A stretch of DNA of 44,489 nucleotides from CAZYWA01 sp964650975 [NCBI: uncultured bacterium] (GCA_964650975.1 CAZYWA010000004.1:1-44489), one strand, 5' to 3'. Positions 33,871-42,986 are shown, numbered from the stretch's first letter. A program made the numbers and translations. Notes: a model not told the origin generated them from the letters alone.

Positions 33871-35301
33871 TCAGCGCCCGACCTTGTTGAGCACCAGCAG
33901 CCTCAGCTCGGTCATGTCCTCGATCGCGAAGCGCACGCCTTCGCGACCCGACCCGGAATCCTTGACGCCGCCGTAGGGCATGCTGTCGACCCGGAACGAG
34001 GGCACGTCGTTCACGATCACGGCACCCACCTCGAGCTCGTTCCAGGCGCGGAAGGCCTGATCGAGATCGCGGGTGAAGATGCCGGCCTGCAAGCCGAATG
34101 CGCTCGCATTGACGCTCGCCAGCGCCTGATCGAGCGACTCGAACGGTTCGATGGTCGCGACCGGGCCGAATGCCTCCTGGCACGCGAGCTTGGCGTTGGG
34201 CGGCACCCGCTCGACCAGCGTCGCCTCGACGGTCCGGCCGTCGCGCGTTCCGCCGGTCAGCACGCGCGCGCCCACGGCGGTGGCTTCCATGATCCAGTCC
34301 TCGACGCGCGAAGCGTCGTGCTCGGTGATGAGCGGCCCGAGGAACGTGTCCTCGGCGAGCGGATTTCCCGCCTTGAGCGCGCGGATTCGCTCCACCAGCC
34401 GCGTCACCAGCCCGTCGTACACGTGCTGATGAGCGAGGATGCGCTGCACGCTGATGCAGCTCTGGCCCGCCTGATAGTAGGCGCCGAAGACGATCCGGTC
34501 GGCGGCGCGATCGAGGTCTGCGCTCTCGTCGACGATGCACGCCGCGTTGCCGCCGAGCTCGAGCACCACCTTCTTCTTGCGAGCCCGCGCCTTGAGCTCC
34601 CAGCCCACCTCGGCCGAGCCGGTGAACGAAAGCACCTTCAGGCGATCGTCCTCGACCAGCGGGTCCGCGGCCGCGCGTGGCAGTGGCAGGATGTTGACCA
34701 CTCCCTCCGGCAGATCGGTGTCCGCCAGGATCTCGCCCAGCACCAGCGCCGAGATGGGCGTGGCCGAGGCCGGCTTGAGCACGAACGGACAACCAGCGGC
34801 GAGCGCCGGTCCCACCTTGTGCGCCACCAGGTTGAGCGGAAAGTTGAACGGCGAGATGAGCGCCACCGGCCCGGCGGGCACCCGCTTCCAGATTCCTTCG
34901 ACGCCCTCGCTGCGAGCGGAGTCGTCGAGCGGCAGGTACTCGCCACGGATCCGGGTGGCTTCCTCGGCCGAGATCCGGAACGTGTCGATCGCCCGCCCAA
35001 CCTCGACGCGCGCATCGCGCAGCGGTTTCCCGGCCTCGATCGCGAGGATCTGCGCCAGCTCGTCGCGCCGATCCGCGATCGCTTCGGAGACCTGCCAGAG
35101 AACCGCCTGGCGGCGGTGCGCCGGCCAGCGGCGGTAGGGCTCGGCCGCAGCAGTGGCCGCCCCGATCGCCGCGTCCAGGACCGCTCGGCTTCCCAGCGCC
35201 ACGCGCGCGGCGATCTCGCCGGTGAACTTGTTGGTGACGATCAGGTCCTCGTTGGCGAGCACCGGCCTTCCGGCTACGTAGTACGGGTAAAAGTTCTTCA
35301 T
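33871..35301 (-). CDS. Aldehyde dehydrogenase family protein
   Basis: The 476-residue NAD(P)-dependent enzyme has the ALDH blocks: SPFNFPLNLVAHKVGPALAA with the active-site Asn (N152), FTGSAEVGW, VVLELGGNA with the general base E248, and AGQSCISVQR with the nucleophile C282. CQEAFGPVATIEPF and YGGVKDSGSGREG complete the fold. It is closest in feel to lactaldehyde or non-phosphorylating glyceraldehyde-3-phosphate dehydrogenase-like members; the substrate cannot be assigned. The ATG at 35301 has a GGAC-type ribosome site; 11 bases separate it from the glycoside-hydrolase-like gene. Confidence 0.92.
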   Translation of the reverse strand: MKNFYPYYVAGRPVLANEDLIVTNKFTGEIAARVALGSRAVLDAAIGAATAAAEPYRRWPAHRRQAVLWQVSEAIADRRDELAQILAIEAGKPLRDARVEVGRAIDTFRISAEEATRIRGEYLPLDDSARSEGVEGIWKRVPAGPVALISPFNFPLNLVAHKVGPALAAGCPFVLKPASATPISALVLGEILADTDLPEGVVNILPLPRAAADPLVEDDRLKVLSFTGSAEVGWELKARARKKKVVLELGGNAACIVDESADLDRAADRIVFGAYYQAGQSCISVQRILAHQHVYDGLVTRLVERIRALKAGNPLAEDTFLGPLITEHDASRVEDWIMEATAVGARVLTGGTRDGRTVEATLVERVPPNAKLACQEAFGPVATIEPFESLDQALASVNASAFGLQAGIFTRDLDQAFRAWNELEVGAVIVNDVPSFRVDSMPYGGVKDSGSGREGVRFAIEDMTELRLLVLNKVGR

Positions 35302-35312
35302 GAGGAGTCCTC

Positions 35313-37613
35313 TCAGCTCACCGGGTCGGGCACCACGGGATCCGCGAGCTGGTCCACCGGGTGAGCGCAGCCGTCGAGGCAACCGGGAAGCGGCGGCAGC
35401 TTCTCGATCAGCGTGCCCAGCGTGCCCTCGCCCACGAAGGTGTCCACCAGATTCACCAGATTCCCGTCACAGATGCAAAACGATGGACCGAACGCGCGCA
35501 GCTCGTCGCGCTTCCAGTAGTAGAGGTCCCACACCGTGTAGAGGTAACCGAACTCGTAGGACGTCGGGTTCTCGCGGCGTCGCGCGATGCGCTCGACCGG
35601 AAAGCGATACCCCGACTCGCGGTGGGCGACGATCGGCAGCGCCTCCGCTCGCGCCGCCTGCGCCTCGAGCCAGAGCGAACGCGCCTCCGACGCGCCGTTC
35701 GGATCGAGACCGAGCTCCGCGCGACGCGCCGCGACCAGGCCTTGATCGAGCCGCAGCACGTGACGGACACGCCAGCGCGTCACCTCGAGTGCGTCGCGCA
35801 GCTCCTCGTACCACGGGCGTGCGTTCGCGGGGATGCCGCTGCCGGCACGTGCCAGCTCGGACACGAAGCCGGCGTAGGTCGTGTCGAGCGATTCGAGCAA
35901 CGCGATGGTCCCCGCTTGATAGGCCGCGAGACCGGCTTCGTCGAGCTTCCGGACTTCCTCGGGCAACAGCCTGAGCGGCTGGTACTCGGTGTGGGCGATG
36001 AAGTGGCCGATGTCGTCGGCGGTGTCCCAGCCGATCAGCTCGGCGATGCCGTTCTGCTCGAGCAAGTCGTGACCCTGCTCGTCGATGATCCGTTCCAGCA
36101 GACCCTCGATGGTCGCGGCGCGCTTGCCGAACACGCGCGTGAAACGTCCGAGCTTCACGCGCCAGTCTTCGCGCGGCTCGTAGACCGACGACGCCGTGAC
36201 CCAGTCGTTGAGCCAGAGGCCCCACTCGAAGCCGCTCGAGAAATCGATCTCTCCGTCCATCCCGGAGTCCGCGAGACGGTCGAGATCGTTCCAGCGCGAG
36301 TAGAGGTAATGGGGCAAGAAGAGCGGCACGTCGCCGTCGAAGCTCACCCAGTACGCGGTCTCGGGATAGTAGACGACGCGCCGCTCGCCGATCTCGCCCA
36401 GCAGGAATTCGCGCATCGCCGAGAAATCGGTGTTGCCGTAGGTCGGCGCGGGACGGAAGAGATCGTAGAACTGCACCGTGTGCGGCATCACGCCCACGCG
36501 CGGATCGGCGATCCCCGGCAGGAAATTGAAGTTGATGTCGCCGAAGTGCGGCGCGGTCTGGCCGGTGGTGCAGTGGACCTTCGCGGTGAGCTCGACGCCG
36601 TACGTGCGATCCAGCAGGTCCGCGGTGAAATTGAGCCACTCCATCGTGGTCTGATCGTCGCTGGGCACGAACTCGGAGCTTCCCAGCTCGACGTGGATCA
36701 CGTCCCACGGCACCTCCATGAGCTTGGCGATGCGGGCGGTGATCTGCGGCTCGGCCGGCGACTTGGCGTCGGGGATCAGCACCCACGCGTTTTGCTGGTT
36801 GAACTGAAATGGCGCGTCGATCCCCACCCGCAGCCCGCGCTGGTGCGCGGCGTCGACGATGCGCGACGCGTGCCGCAGGAACGTGTCGATGTCGAGCGTG
36901 TCCTGCAGCACCCACTGGAAGTAGTTCTGGCGGTTCGCCACCAGCCAGTCGAGATAGCGCTCCGCCTCCGCGAAGTGGTCGTCGCTCGCAACCAGCAACG
37001 AGTCCATGAGCTCGATCGGATGCATGGTGTGCACGTGGAACCCGCGCCATGCGTAGCCAGGCGAATGGGTCTCGTCGAGTGCCGCCGGCACCTCGAGAGC
37101 CGCCAGCTCGAACGTCTGCTCGGGGTGGAAGAATCCGAAGCCGAGATCGGAGAGCAGCGCGTAAACCGCGTACTCGGTGCCGAGCGCATCGCCGCCTGCA
37201 GCGGCGAGCACCGGCCGCGGGTCGCCGCTCGCGGACCCGCGAGCCAGCGCGTATCCCGACGGAACCAGCGCCGCGACGCGTGCGCCGAGCACGCGCTCGG
37301 TGAGGTCGCCGGCGCCGATCGACAGGATCAGGTCGGACTCCGCGGGAACGGCGCTCGCCGCGGTCACCACCTCCACGTCGTGCCCCGTGACCTCCGCGAT
37401 CAGCGAACGGGCCCGATCCACGGCGTGGCGCGAGCCAGCGTCGAGGTCCGCTCCCGCGACGATCGCGACGTGCTGCGGCGCCGGTGCCGCAGCTCCGTTG
37501 CCACTCCCGCTGCAGCGAGCGGCAGCGGCCAAGGCCGCGGCGAGCAGCGCCGTCCTCGCACGCTCCCTCCCGACCCGGGGTCGACGCTCGCGTCTCACCG
37601 GTGCGGTCGTCAC
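35313..37613 (-). CDS. Exported glycoside-hydrolase-like protein (unassigned family)
   Basis: The 766-residue protein begins with an arginine-rich region and a short hydrophobic stretch (ARTALLAAALAAAARCSG) that may be a signal or lipoprotein sequence. An alpha/beta domain resembling the N-terminal domain of GH20/GH67 enzymes follows (LILSIGAGDLTERVLG, GTEYAVYALLSDLGFGFFHP). Then SPGYAWRGFHVHTMHP opens a probable TIM barrel with many aromatic and acidic residues (LVANRQNYFQWVLQDTLD). No catalytic pair can be named. The C-terminal third is helical. The GTG at 37613 overlaps the sensor gene stop (GTGA). Confidence 0.6.
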   Translation of the reverse strand: MTTAPVRRERRPRVGRERARTALLAAALAAAARCSGSGNGAAAPAPQHVAIVAGADLDAGSRHAVDRARSLIAEVTGHDVEVVTAASAVPAESDLILSIGAGDLTERVLGARVAALVPSGYALARGSASGDPRPVLAAAGGDALGTEYAVYALLSDLGFGFFHPEQTFELAALEVPAALDETHSPGYAWRGFHVHTMHPIELMDSLLVASDDHFAEAERYLDWLVANRQNYFQWVLQDTLDIDTFLRHASRIVDAAHQRGLRVGIDAPFQFNQQNAWVLIPDAKSPAEPQITARIAKLMEVPWDVIHVELGSSEFVPSDDQTTMEWLNFTADLLDRTYGVELTAKVHCTTGQTAPHFGDINFNFLPGIADPRVGVMPHTVQFYDLFRPAPTYGNTDFSAMREFLLGEIGERRVVYYPETAYWVSFDGDVPLFLPHYLYSRWNDLDRLADSGMDGEIDFSSGFEWGLWLNDWVTASSVYEPREDWRVKLGRFTRVFGKRAATIEGLLERIIDEQGHDLLEQNGIAELIGWDTADDIGHFIAHTEYQPLRLLPEEVRKLDEAGLAAYQAGTIALLESLDTTYAGFVSELARAGSGIPANARPWYEELRDALEVTRWRVRHVLRLDQGLVAARRAELGLDPNGASEARSLWLEAQAARAEALPIVAHRESGYRFPVERIARRRENPTSYEFGYLYTVWDLYYWKRDELRAFGPSFCICDGNLVNLVDTFVGEGTLGTLIEKLPPLPGCLDGCAHPVDQLADPVVPDPVS

Positions 37614-39616
37614 GCCAGGGCGGCGGGCGCTGGATCGGAACCCGTCGAGAGCGGGAGCTCGATCACGAACGTGGCGCCGGGCGGCGGCTCGCTCTCGGTG
37701 ACCAGGATCTCTCCGCGGTGGTCCTGCACGATCGCGAACGCCATCGAGAGCGCCGCGAGCGGGCTTTCGCGATCGTCGTCGGCGCCCAGGAGTGGGTCGA
37801 AGAGCTGACGCCTGAGCTCCGGCGGAACGCCAGGGCCATTGTCGGCGACGCGGATCTCCACGCGCCCACGCTCGTTTCGTCCGGTCGACACCTGGAGCGA
37901 CTTGGGCTCGCGGCCGTGGCCGTTTTGCATCGCGCGGACCGCGTGCGTGAAGAGGCTGGTGAACAGCTGGCGAAGCTGCAAACGGTCTGCCTGGATCGAC
38001 GGCAACTCGGAATTCAGCTGCGCCGATACCGCGATGGCGTGCCGTCCGAGCTCCTCGCCCATCGAGTCGAGCGTGCCGCGAATGACGGCGTTCAGATCGA
38101 CCGGCTCGAGCTTGGGGGTGCGATGGCGCGCGAACCTGAGGAGGCTCGCCACGATCTGCTTGGCGCGCAGCGCCTCCTCGTGAATGCGTTCGGCCGACTG
38201 GCGCACCTTTCCCTCGACGGCGGAGTTGCGCAGCAGCAGCTGGCTGAAGCCCAGCACCCCGGTGAGCGGATTGTTGAGCTGGTGGGCGATGCCTCCCACC
38301 AGGATGCCCGCCGCGGAGAGCCGCTCGCTCTGCAACAGCTGCTCCTCGAGCTGCTTGTAGCGCGTCACGTCCTCGGCGATTCCCGCCATCCGGTACACGA
38401 TGCCGCGCTCGTCGCGCACCGGGAACGCGCGCCCCCGGATCCAGCGAACCGTGCCGTCGGGCCGGTGGATCCGATACTCGCCCTCCGACACTTCGCCGCC
38501 GGCGACCTTGGCCTGCATCGCGAGCACCCGCGGCCGGTCCTCGCGGTGGATGGTCGCGAGCGCGCCGAGCGGCGATGCCTGGAGCTCGGTTCCGGGCCGT
38601 CCCCAGATCCGCTCGTACGACGGGCTCACGTAGAGCACCGACGGGCGGTCGATCTCGCTGATCCAGAACGCCGCGTCGATGTTCTCGGCGAGCTGCCGGA
38701 ACCGCTCCTCGCTGGTGCGTAGCGCCTCGTCGGCCCGGGTTCGCGCCACCGCGGAGGCGACGTGATTCGCGATGGTCTGCGCCAGCAGCAGCTCCTCGTC
38801 GGTGGTCTCGTGGGGAGCGCCGTAATAGACGACGAACTTCCCCAGCAGCTCGCCGCGATAGACGATCGGCACGAACATCAGCGAGCGGATGCCCTCGAGG
38901 AGCATCGCCGCGCGATGCTCGGCGACGGCGGGATGGGACTCGGCGTCGTCGATCACGATCGGGCTCGGATCGCGCAGGCCGCGCCACCACGGACTCTGGC
39001 CCTCTACCGTGAGCCGGTAGCGCTCGGAGATTCCCTGCCACACCTGGAAGCGCATCGAGCCGCTCTCGTCGAACAGCAGGATCGCCGCGCGGCGGGTGTG
39101 CAGCGCACGCTCCAGTCCCTCGATCGCCTCCGCGAACACGTCCTCGAGCGGACGGGTGTGGCTCGCGGCGTCGGCGAGGTTGTAGACCGCGCGCACTTGG
39201 TCGAGCCGCTTGCGCAGCTCTTCCTCGACGCGCTGGCGCTGCACCCGTTCGTCGCTGCGATTCATGGCGAGCGCCAGGCGGACGTCGAGCAGCGCCGCGT
39301 CCACCGGCTTGCGTACGTAATCGTCCGCGCCGGCCGCGATCGCCGAGCGCAGCAGCTCGGTCTCGCCGCGGTCCGCGGCCACCAGCACGACGGTGCGATC
39401 GCCCTGCGGCACCGAGCGAATCTGGCGGATCAAGCTCAAGCCGTTGGTGCGGCGGCCGGCGAGATCCACCAGCACCAGCGGAAACGGCTCGGCCTGGAAG
39501 AGCTCCCAGGCCGCCTCGGCGCCGGTCACGCTCGTGACCTCGTGGCCCAGGGAGGCGAGGAGCTCCGACCAGAGCTCGCGAGCCCCGGGATGGTCCTCGG
39601 TGAGCAGAATCCTCAT
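37610..39616 (-). CDS. Receiver-GAF-PAS-histidine-kinase-like protein with degenerate ATPase boxes
   Basis: The 668-residue cytoplasmic protein has in order a receiver domain (E7, D8, phosphoacceptor D51 in VLVDL, K103), a GAF domain (about 155-295), a PAS domain with PAC (about 305-425), a HisKA dimerisation domain with H445 in IAHQLNNP, and a HATPase-like domain (about 545-655). The N box reads LFTSLFTHAVRAM, with His558 where the Mg-ATP-binding Asn is expected. The G1 box DNGPGV (592-597) is intact, but the G2 box GxGLGL is replaced by SPLAALS. Kinase activity is doubtful. It heads the minus-strand operon. Confidence 0.85.
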   Translation of the reverse strand: MRILLTEDHPGARELWSELLASLGHEVTSVTGAEAAWELFQAEPFPLVLVDLAGRRTNGLSLIRQIRSVPQGDRTVVLVAADRGETELLRSAIAAGADDYVRKPVDAALLDVRLALAMNRSDERVQRQRVEEELRKRLDQVRAVYNLADAASHTRPLEDVFAEAIEGLERALHTRRAAILLFDESGSMRFQVWQGISERYRLTVEGQSPWWRGLRDPSPIVIDDAESHPAVAEHRAAMLLEGIRSLMFVPIVYRGELLGKFVVYYGAPHETTDEELLLAQTIANHVASAVARTRADEALRTSEERFRQLAENIDAAFWISEIDRPSVLYVSPSYERIWGRPGTELQASPLGALATIHREDRPRVLAMQAKVAGGEVSEGEYRIHRPDGTVRWIRGRAFPVRDERGIVYRMAGIAEDVTRYKQLEEQLLQSERLSAAGILVGGIAHQLNNPLTGVLGFSQLLLRNSAVEGKVRQSAERIHEEALRAKQIVASLLRFARHRTPKLEPVDLNAVIRGTLDSMGEELGRHAIAVSAQLNSELPSIQADRLQLRQLFTSLFTHAVRAMQNGHGREPKSLQVSTGRNERGRVEIRVADNGPGVPPELRRQLFDPLLGADDDRESPLAALSMAFAIVQDHRGEILVTESEPPPGATFVIELPLSTGSDPAPAALA

Positions 39617-39668
39617 GGTCGGCCCCGAAGCCTACCAGGGCTCGGCGGCACCCGCGACGCGAGGCGCG

Positions 39669-40472
39669 TCACTCGGTTGGCGGCTTGGGCGCGCGGAAGC
39701 GCGGCTTGCGCTTCTCCATGAAGGCGTTCCGGCCCTCCATCGATTCCTCGGTGCCGTAGAAGAGACCGAGCGCGCCAACGCCGAGGTTGGTCACGCCGAC
39801 CGTGCCGTCCACCTCGGCGTGGAAGGCGTACTTGAGCATCTTGAGCGCGGTCGGGCTCTTCTCGAGCAGCTCGGCGCACCACGCGTCGACCTCGGCGTCG
39901 AGACGCTCGGACGGGACCACCGCGTTCACGAGGCCCATGGCGAGCGCCTGCTGGGCGGTGTAGCGCCGGCACAGGTACCAGATCTCCTTGGCGCGCTTCA
40001 TGCCCACGAGCCGCGCCAGGTCGCCGGTGCCGTAGCCGGGGTCGAAGCTCCCCACCCGCGGCCCGGCCTGGCCGAGCTGCGCCGTCTCGGCGGCGATGCT
40101 CAGGTCGCACACCACCTGCCAGACGTGGCCTCCGCCGATCGCGTAGCCGTTGACGCGAGCGATGACGGGTTTCGGGATGGACCGGATCAGCTGGGTCACG
40201 ACCTGCCACCCGACTTCCAGTGGGAGGGTTCGGACCGAACCGGCATAACCCCCTGCTTCCCGGGTGGATTGATCGCCACCGGTGCAGAACGCGCGGTCGC
40301 CCGATCCGGTGAGCACCACCACGCCCACGTCGTCGTCCATCCAGGCCTCGGTGAAGGCCTGCGCTAGCTCATGCGTGGTCAGTGCCGTCGCCGCGTTGAG
40401 GCGCTGCGGCCGATTGATGGTGATGCGCGCCACTCCGTCCGCGGCGTGGTACAGCACGTCCTCGTAACTCAT
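39669..40472 (-). CDS. Crotonase family protein, MenB/BadI-like
   Basis: The 267-residue enzyme has the crotonase oxyanion-hole blocks DRAFCTGGDQS and NGYAIGGGHVWQVVCDL, then GQAGPRVGSFDPGYGTGDLAR and EIWYLCRRY. This set is shared by 1,4-dihydroxy-2-naphthoyl-CoA synthase (MenB) and 2-ketocyclohexanecarboxyl-CoA hydrolase (BadI). The N-terminal INRPQRLNA and FDPGYGT look slightly closer to BadI. No menaquinone or benzoyl-CoA genes are in the window to decide. The ATG at 40472 has GGGAG 8 bases upstream. It lies 52 bases before the sensor gene and may head that operon. Confidence 0.83.
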   Translation of the reverse strand: MSYEDVLYHAADGVARITINRPQRLNAATALTTHELAQAFTEAWMDDDVGVVVLTGSGDRAFCTGGDQSTREAGGYAGSVRTLPLEVGWQVVTQLIRSIPKPVIARVNGYAIGGGHVWQVVCDLSIAAETAQLGQAGPRVGSFDPGYGTGDLARLVGMKRAKEIWYLCRRYTAQQALAMGLVNAVVPSERLDAEVDAWCAELLEKSPTALKMLKYAFHAEVDGTVGVTNLGVGALGLFYGTEESMEGRNAFMEKRKPRFRAPKPPTE

Positions 40473-40574
40473 AGGATGAACTCCCAATCTGGTTCGTCTT
40501 TTGATTCACCCTGTCGATTGCATTGCGCGAGCGCGTCCACGGTGCGCCGATGCGGACCCGGCGGGCGTGCTGCA

Positions 40575-40583
40575 TGCTATACC
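40575..40583 (+). promoter_or_regulatory. Extended -10 promoter candidate of the winged-helix TM gene
   Basis: TGCTATACC (40575-40583) fits an extended -10 element (TGn-TATAmT-like, 4/6). No good -35 lies 17 bases upstream. The start site would be about 20 bases before the ATG at 40610. Confidence 0.35.
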
Positions 40584-40609
40584 CTCGAACCGAGCGCCCG
40601 AGCGAGTCC

Positions 40610-41902
40610 ATGGATACCGAGAAGCTCTACGTCCCGGAAGTGCTGCGCAACAAGGTACCGACGCTCCATCCGCGGTACCAGTGGATGAAGCTCGAGCTCG
40701 AGCCCGACGATCGCATCGTGCTCACCTCGATCAGCGGCCACTACACGGTCGCGCAGATCATCGAGCTGACCGGGCTCACCGAGGACTCGGTCGCACGCGT
40801 GATCCTCAAGCTGGTCGGCCGCGGCGTCGTGCTGTGGGACGACGCCTTGCCGTTTTACGACGAGGAAGCGCTGCTCGAGGTGCTGCCGACCTTCGATCCC
40901 CAGAACATCAACCGCAACGCGCATCTCGACGACACCGACCGGATGCTGCTCACGTTCATCAACGGCCGCACCTCGGTGCGCCAGATGGAAGCGGCGCTGC
41001 CGCTCAGCCGCGAGCGGCTGCTGGCGAGCGTCATCCGGCTGCGGCTCGCCGACGTGATCGGCGTGGCCGAGCCGCCCGCGCCCGCGGCCGCCGCGTCGGG
41101 GCGCGACGGGGGCGGGGCCTCGAGCTATCAGCTCCCGCAAACGAGCCCGCCGCCACGGCCCGCGGCGCCTACTCCGTCGGCTGGCGTGTCGGCTCGGCCG
41201 GCTGCGGCCGTCCCGCACGTGGTGGGCCAGGCACCGAGCGCCACACCGCAGCCTCCCAGCGCGCCCGCGGACGACGGCGCTGGCGGCACCGGACGCGTCT
41301 ACAAGAACCGACAAGACGCGTTCGAGGAGGCCACCCGGCGGCTGCTCTCGGGCGAGTCGATGACCCCCGAGGTCCCCGATTTCGCATCCCCCCCCGCACC
41401 GCGCAAGGGAACCGGCACGGTGCGGGACCACGAGGCGCCCCGCTACGAGCGCAAGACGGGGCGCACCAGCGAGAAGGAGAAGAGGGAAAAGAAGGAAAAG
41501 ACGCGAACCGCCGAGGTCAAGGCCAAGCAAACCGCGCGCGACGAACGGGCGGGCCGTCCCTCGGCGCTGCCGAAGATTCTCAAGATCGCGGCGGTCATCG
41601 GGATTTTGCTGGTCGTCATAGCGCTGATCCGGCTGTTGATTCCGTCAACGCCTCCGCTGAGCGAAGGCGACATGAGGAACGTCATCCCCATCAGCACGAT
41701 TTATCCGATCAATGCGGGAAAGTTCACCGCTCAAGTCGCTGCTCGTTGGTTCGACCTTTCTCGCGACGCAAAGCGAGACTCCATGCAAAAGCTCTCGCAG
41801 CTCCTCAAACCGCATGGAGTCGCCTCGATCGCACTGAGCGACGAAGACGGCAAGGTCGTGGCCGAATGGGACACCACCAACGGAATCACGCTGTACCAGT
41901 AG
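40610..41902 (+). CDS. Tandem winged-helix protein with TM helix and extracytoplasmic domain
   Basis: The 430-residue protein has two related repeats (about 33-76 and 108-150): DDRIVLTSISGHYTV and DTDRMLLTFINGRTS each open a winged-helix-like module ending in a hydrophobic helix. A Pro/Ala-rich region (155-240) and a lysine/glutamate-rich segment (EKEKREKKEKTRT) follow, then one transmembrane helix (ILKIAAVIGILLVVIALIRLL). A C-terminal domain of about 80 residues ends it. No family was recognised. Below about 41640 the coding sequence is less GC-rich and richer in A/T-ending codons than upstream. The ATG at 40610 was chosen because the repeats begin after it. Neighbours are a crotonase and two SPFH genes in the opposite direction. 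Confidence 0.7.
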   Translation: MDTEKLYVPEVLRNKVPTLHPRYQWMKLELEPDDRIVLTSISGHYTVAQIIELTGLTEDSVARVILKLVGRGVVLWDDALPFYDEEALLEVLPTFDPQNINRNAHLDDTDRMLLTFINGRTSVRQMEAALPLSRERLLASVIRLRLADVIGVAEPPAPAAAASGRDGGGASSYQLPQTSPPPRPAAPTPSAGVSARPAAAVPHVVGQAPSATPQPPSAPADDGAGGTGRVYKNRQDAFEEATRRLLSGESMTPEVPDFASPPAPRKGTGTVRDHEAPRYERKTGRTSEKEKREKKEKTRTAEVKAKQTARDERAGRPSALPKILKIAAVIGILLVVIALIRLLIPSTPPLSEGDMRNVIPISTIYPINAGKFTAQVAARWFDLSRDAKRDSMQKLSQLLKPHGVASIALSDEDGKVVAEWDTTNGITLYQ

Positions 41903-41903
41903 T

Positions 41904-41921
41904 GCGCGGGCTGTTCCGCGC
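41904..41921. terminator. Hairpin between convergent genes, weak terminator
   Basis: GCGCGG (41904-41909) pairs with CCGCGC (41916-41921) around GCTGTT. It begins 2 bases after the winged-helix gene stop. It shares GGGCTGTTCC with the CTGTTCC repeats elsewhere in the window. No U-tract is present. Confidence 0.35.
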
Positions 41922-41960
41922 TCTCCGGGTACCGTCTCGCGGGAATCCCGGCCAGCCCTC

Positions 41961-42986
41961 TCAATGCGGCGGCGCGGGCCGCTCCGACACCGCCTTCAAG
42001 CCCATCGTCTCCAGGAACTGGTTCACGTTCGTGCTCTGGACTCCGAGGGCGCTGTCGGAGGTAGGGAACAGGACGATGCGCTTTCCCTGCAGCGCTTCGG
42101 CGACCTTGAGCTTCACCATGGTCCGTCCGCCGCCGCCTGCGATCGCTTCGCGCATCTTGCGAATGCCTTGCGCGCTCGCGGTCTTCTCCGCGAGCGTCGC
42201 GTCGGCCTCGAGGGTCTTCGCTTCGTAGTAGGCGTCCGCCTGCATGTGGACCTGTTGCGCCTTGCCGCGCTCCGCGGCGATCACTTGGCCCACCTGGCCC
42301 TTGGTGGTCTCGAGATCCCGCTCCCACTCCTTGATCGCCGCCTCCGCCGCCGAGCGGTTCTTGTTCACCGCCTGATCGGCGACCTTCTTCGCATCGATCG
42401 CCTCCTGGTACTTGGCATGGAAGCGGTAGTTGCCGAGCACCACCCGCTCGACCACCACGCCGTAAGGCGCGAGCGCCGCCGCGAGGTTCTCGAGCGCCCG
42501 CTGCTCCTTCGCGGCCCGCAGGTCCGAATCGTAGAACTCCTCGGACGAGAGCTCGTTCAGCGAGTCGCGCGGGATCGAGCGGCTGAGCGGGCGCACCACC
42601 GCCAGCTCGAGCTCGCTCATGTCGCTCGCCACCCGCCGCAGCACCGCCGGCGCCTTCTGGGCGTCGACGTGGTAGAGGATCGTGACGTCGACGCCGATGT
42701 CGTTGCCGTCGCGAGTCTTGAACTCGAGCTCGTCGTTCTGCTCCGGCGTCATCTTCATCTCGAGATTCTGGGTCCGCGTGTCGTACGAGTACCAGTCGTG
42801 CAGCACCGGCAGCACCAGCACCGTGGTGCCGGGCGTCACGATCCGGTCGGCGCCGACGAGCTTGCCGATCCGGATTCCGACCTCGGTCGCGCCCGTCGAC
42901 CGCATGCAGCCCGTGCCCGACAGCGCCGCCGCGACGAACGGCAGCCACCAACCGAGCGCTCTTCGCCAACCGGCTCGACGTTTCAT
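41961..42986 (-). CDS. SPFH/Band 7 family protein, possible lipoprotein
   Basis: The 341-residue protein starts with a signal sequence (WWLPFVAAALSGTGC) ending in a cysteine, suggesting a lipid anchor, then the SPFH domain: EVGIRIGKLVGADRIVTPGT, the FKTRDGNDIGVDVTILYHVD strand pair and VRPLSRSIPRDSLNELSSEE. A long coiled coil (about 210-290, rich in Ala/Glu/Lys, with GQVIAAERGKAQQ) follows. SPFH proteins form large membrane-associated cages or rings in scaffolding and protease regulation. Its ATG overlaps the TGA of the upstream SPFH gene (ATGA), so the two are coupled and may form a hetero-oligomer like HflK-HflC, though the sequences are not clearly HflKC. Confidence 0.83.
   Translation of the reverse strand: MKRRAGWRRALGWWLPFVAAALSGTGCMRSTGATEVGIRIGKLVGADRIVTPGTTVLVLPVLHDWYSYDTRTQNLEMKMTPEQNDELEFKTRDGNDIGVDVTILYHVDAQKAPAVLRRVASDMSELELAVVRPLSRSIPRDSLNELSSEEFYDSDLRAAKEQRALENLAAALAPYGVVVERVVLGNYRFHAKYQEAIDAKKVADQAVNKNRSAAEAAIKEWERDLETTKGQVGQVIAAERGKAQQVHMQADAYYEAKTLEADATLAEKTASAQGIRKMREAIAGGGGRTMVKLKVAEALQGKRIVLFPTSDSALGVQSTNVNQFLETMGLKAVSERPAPPH

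Noticed and set aside
35361-37808. Long plus-strand open frame (about 815 codons) opposite the glycoside-hydrolase-like gene
   Set aside because: Same antisense effect; the minus-strand protein has recognisable segments and coupled neighbours, while this one has none.
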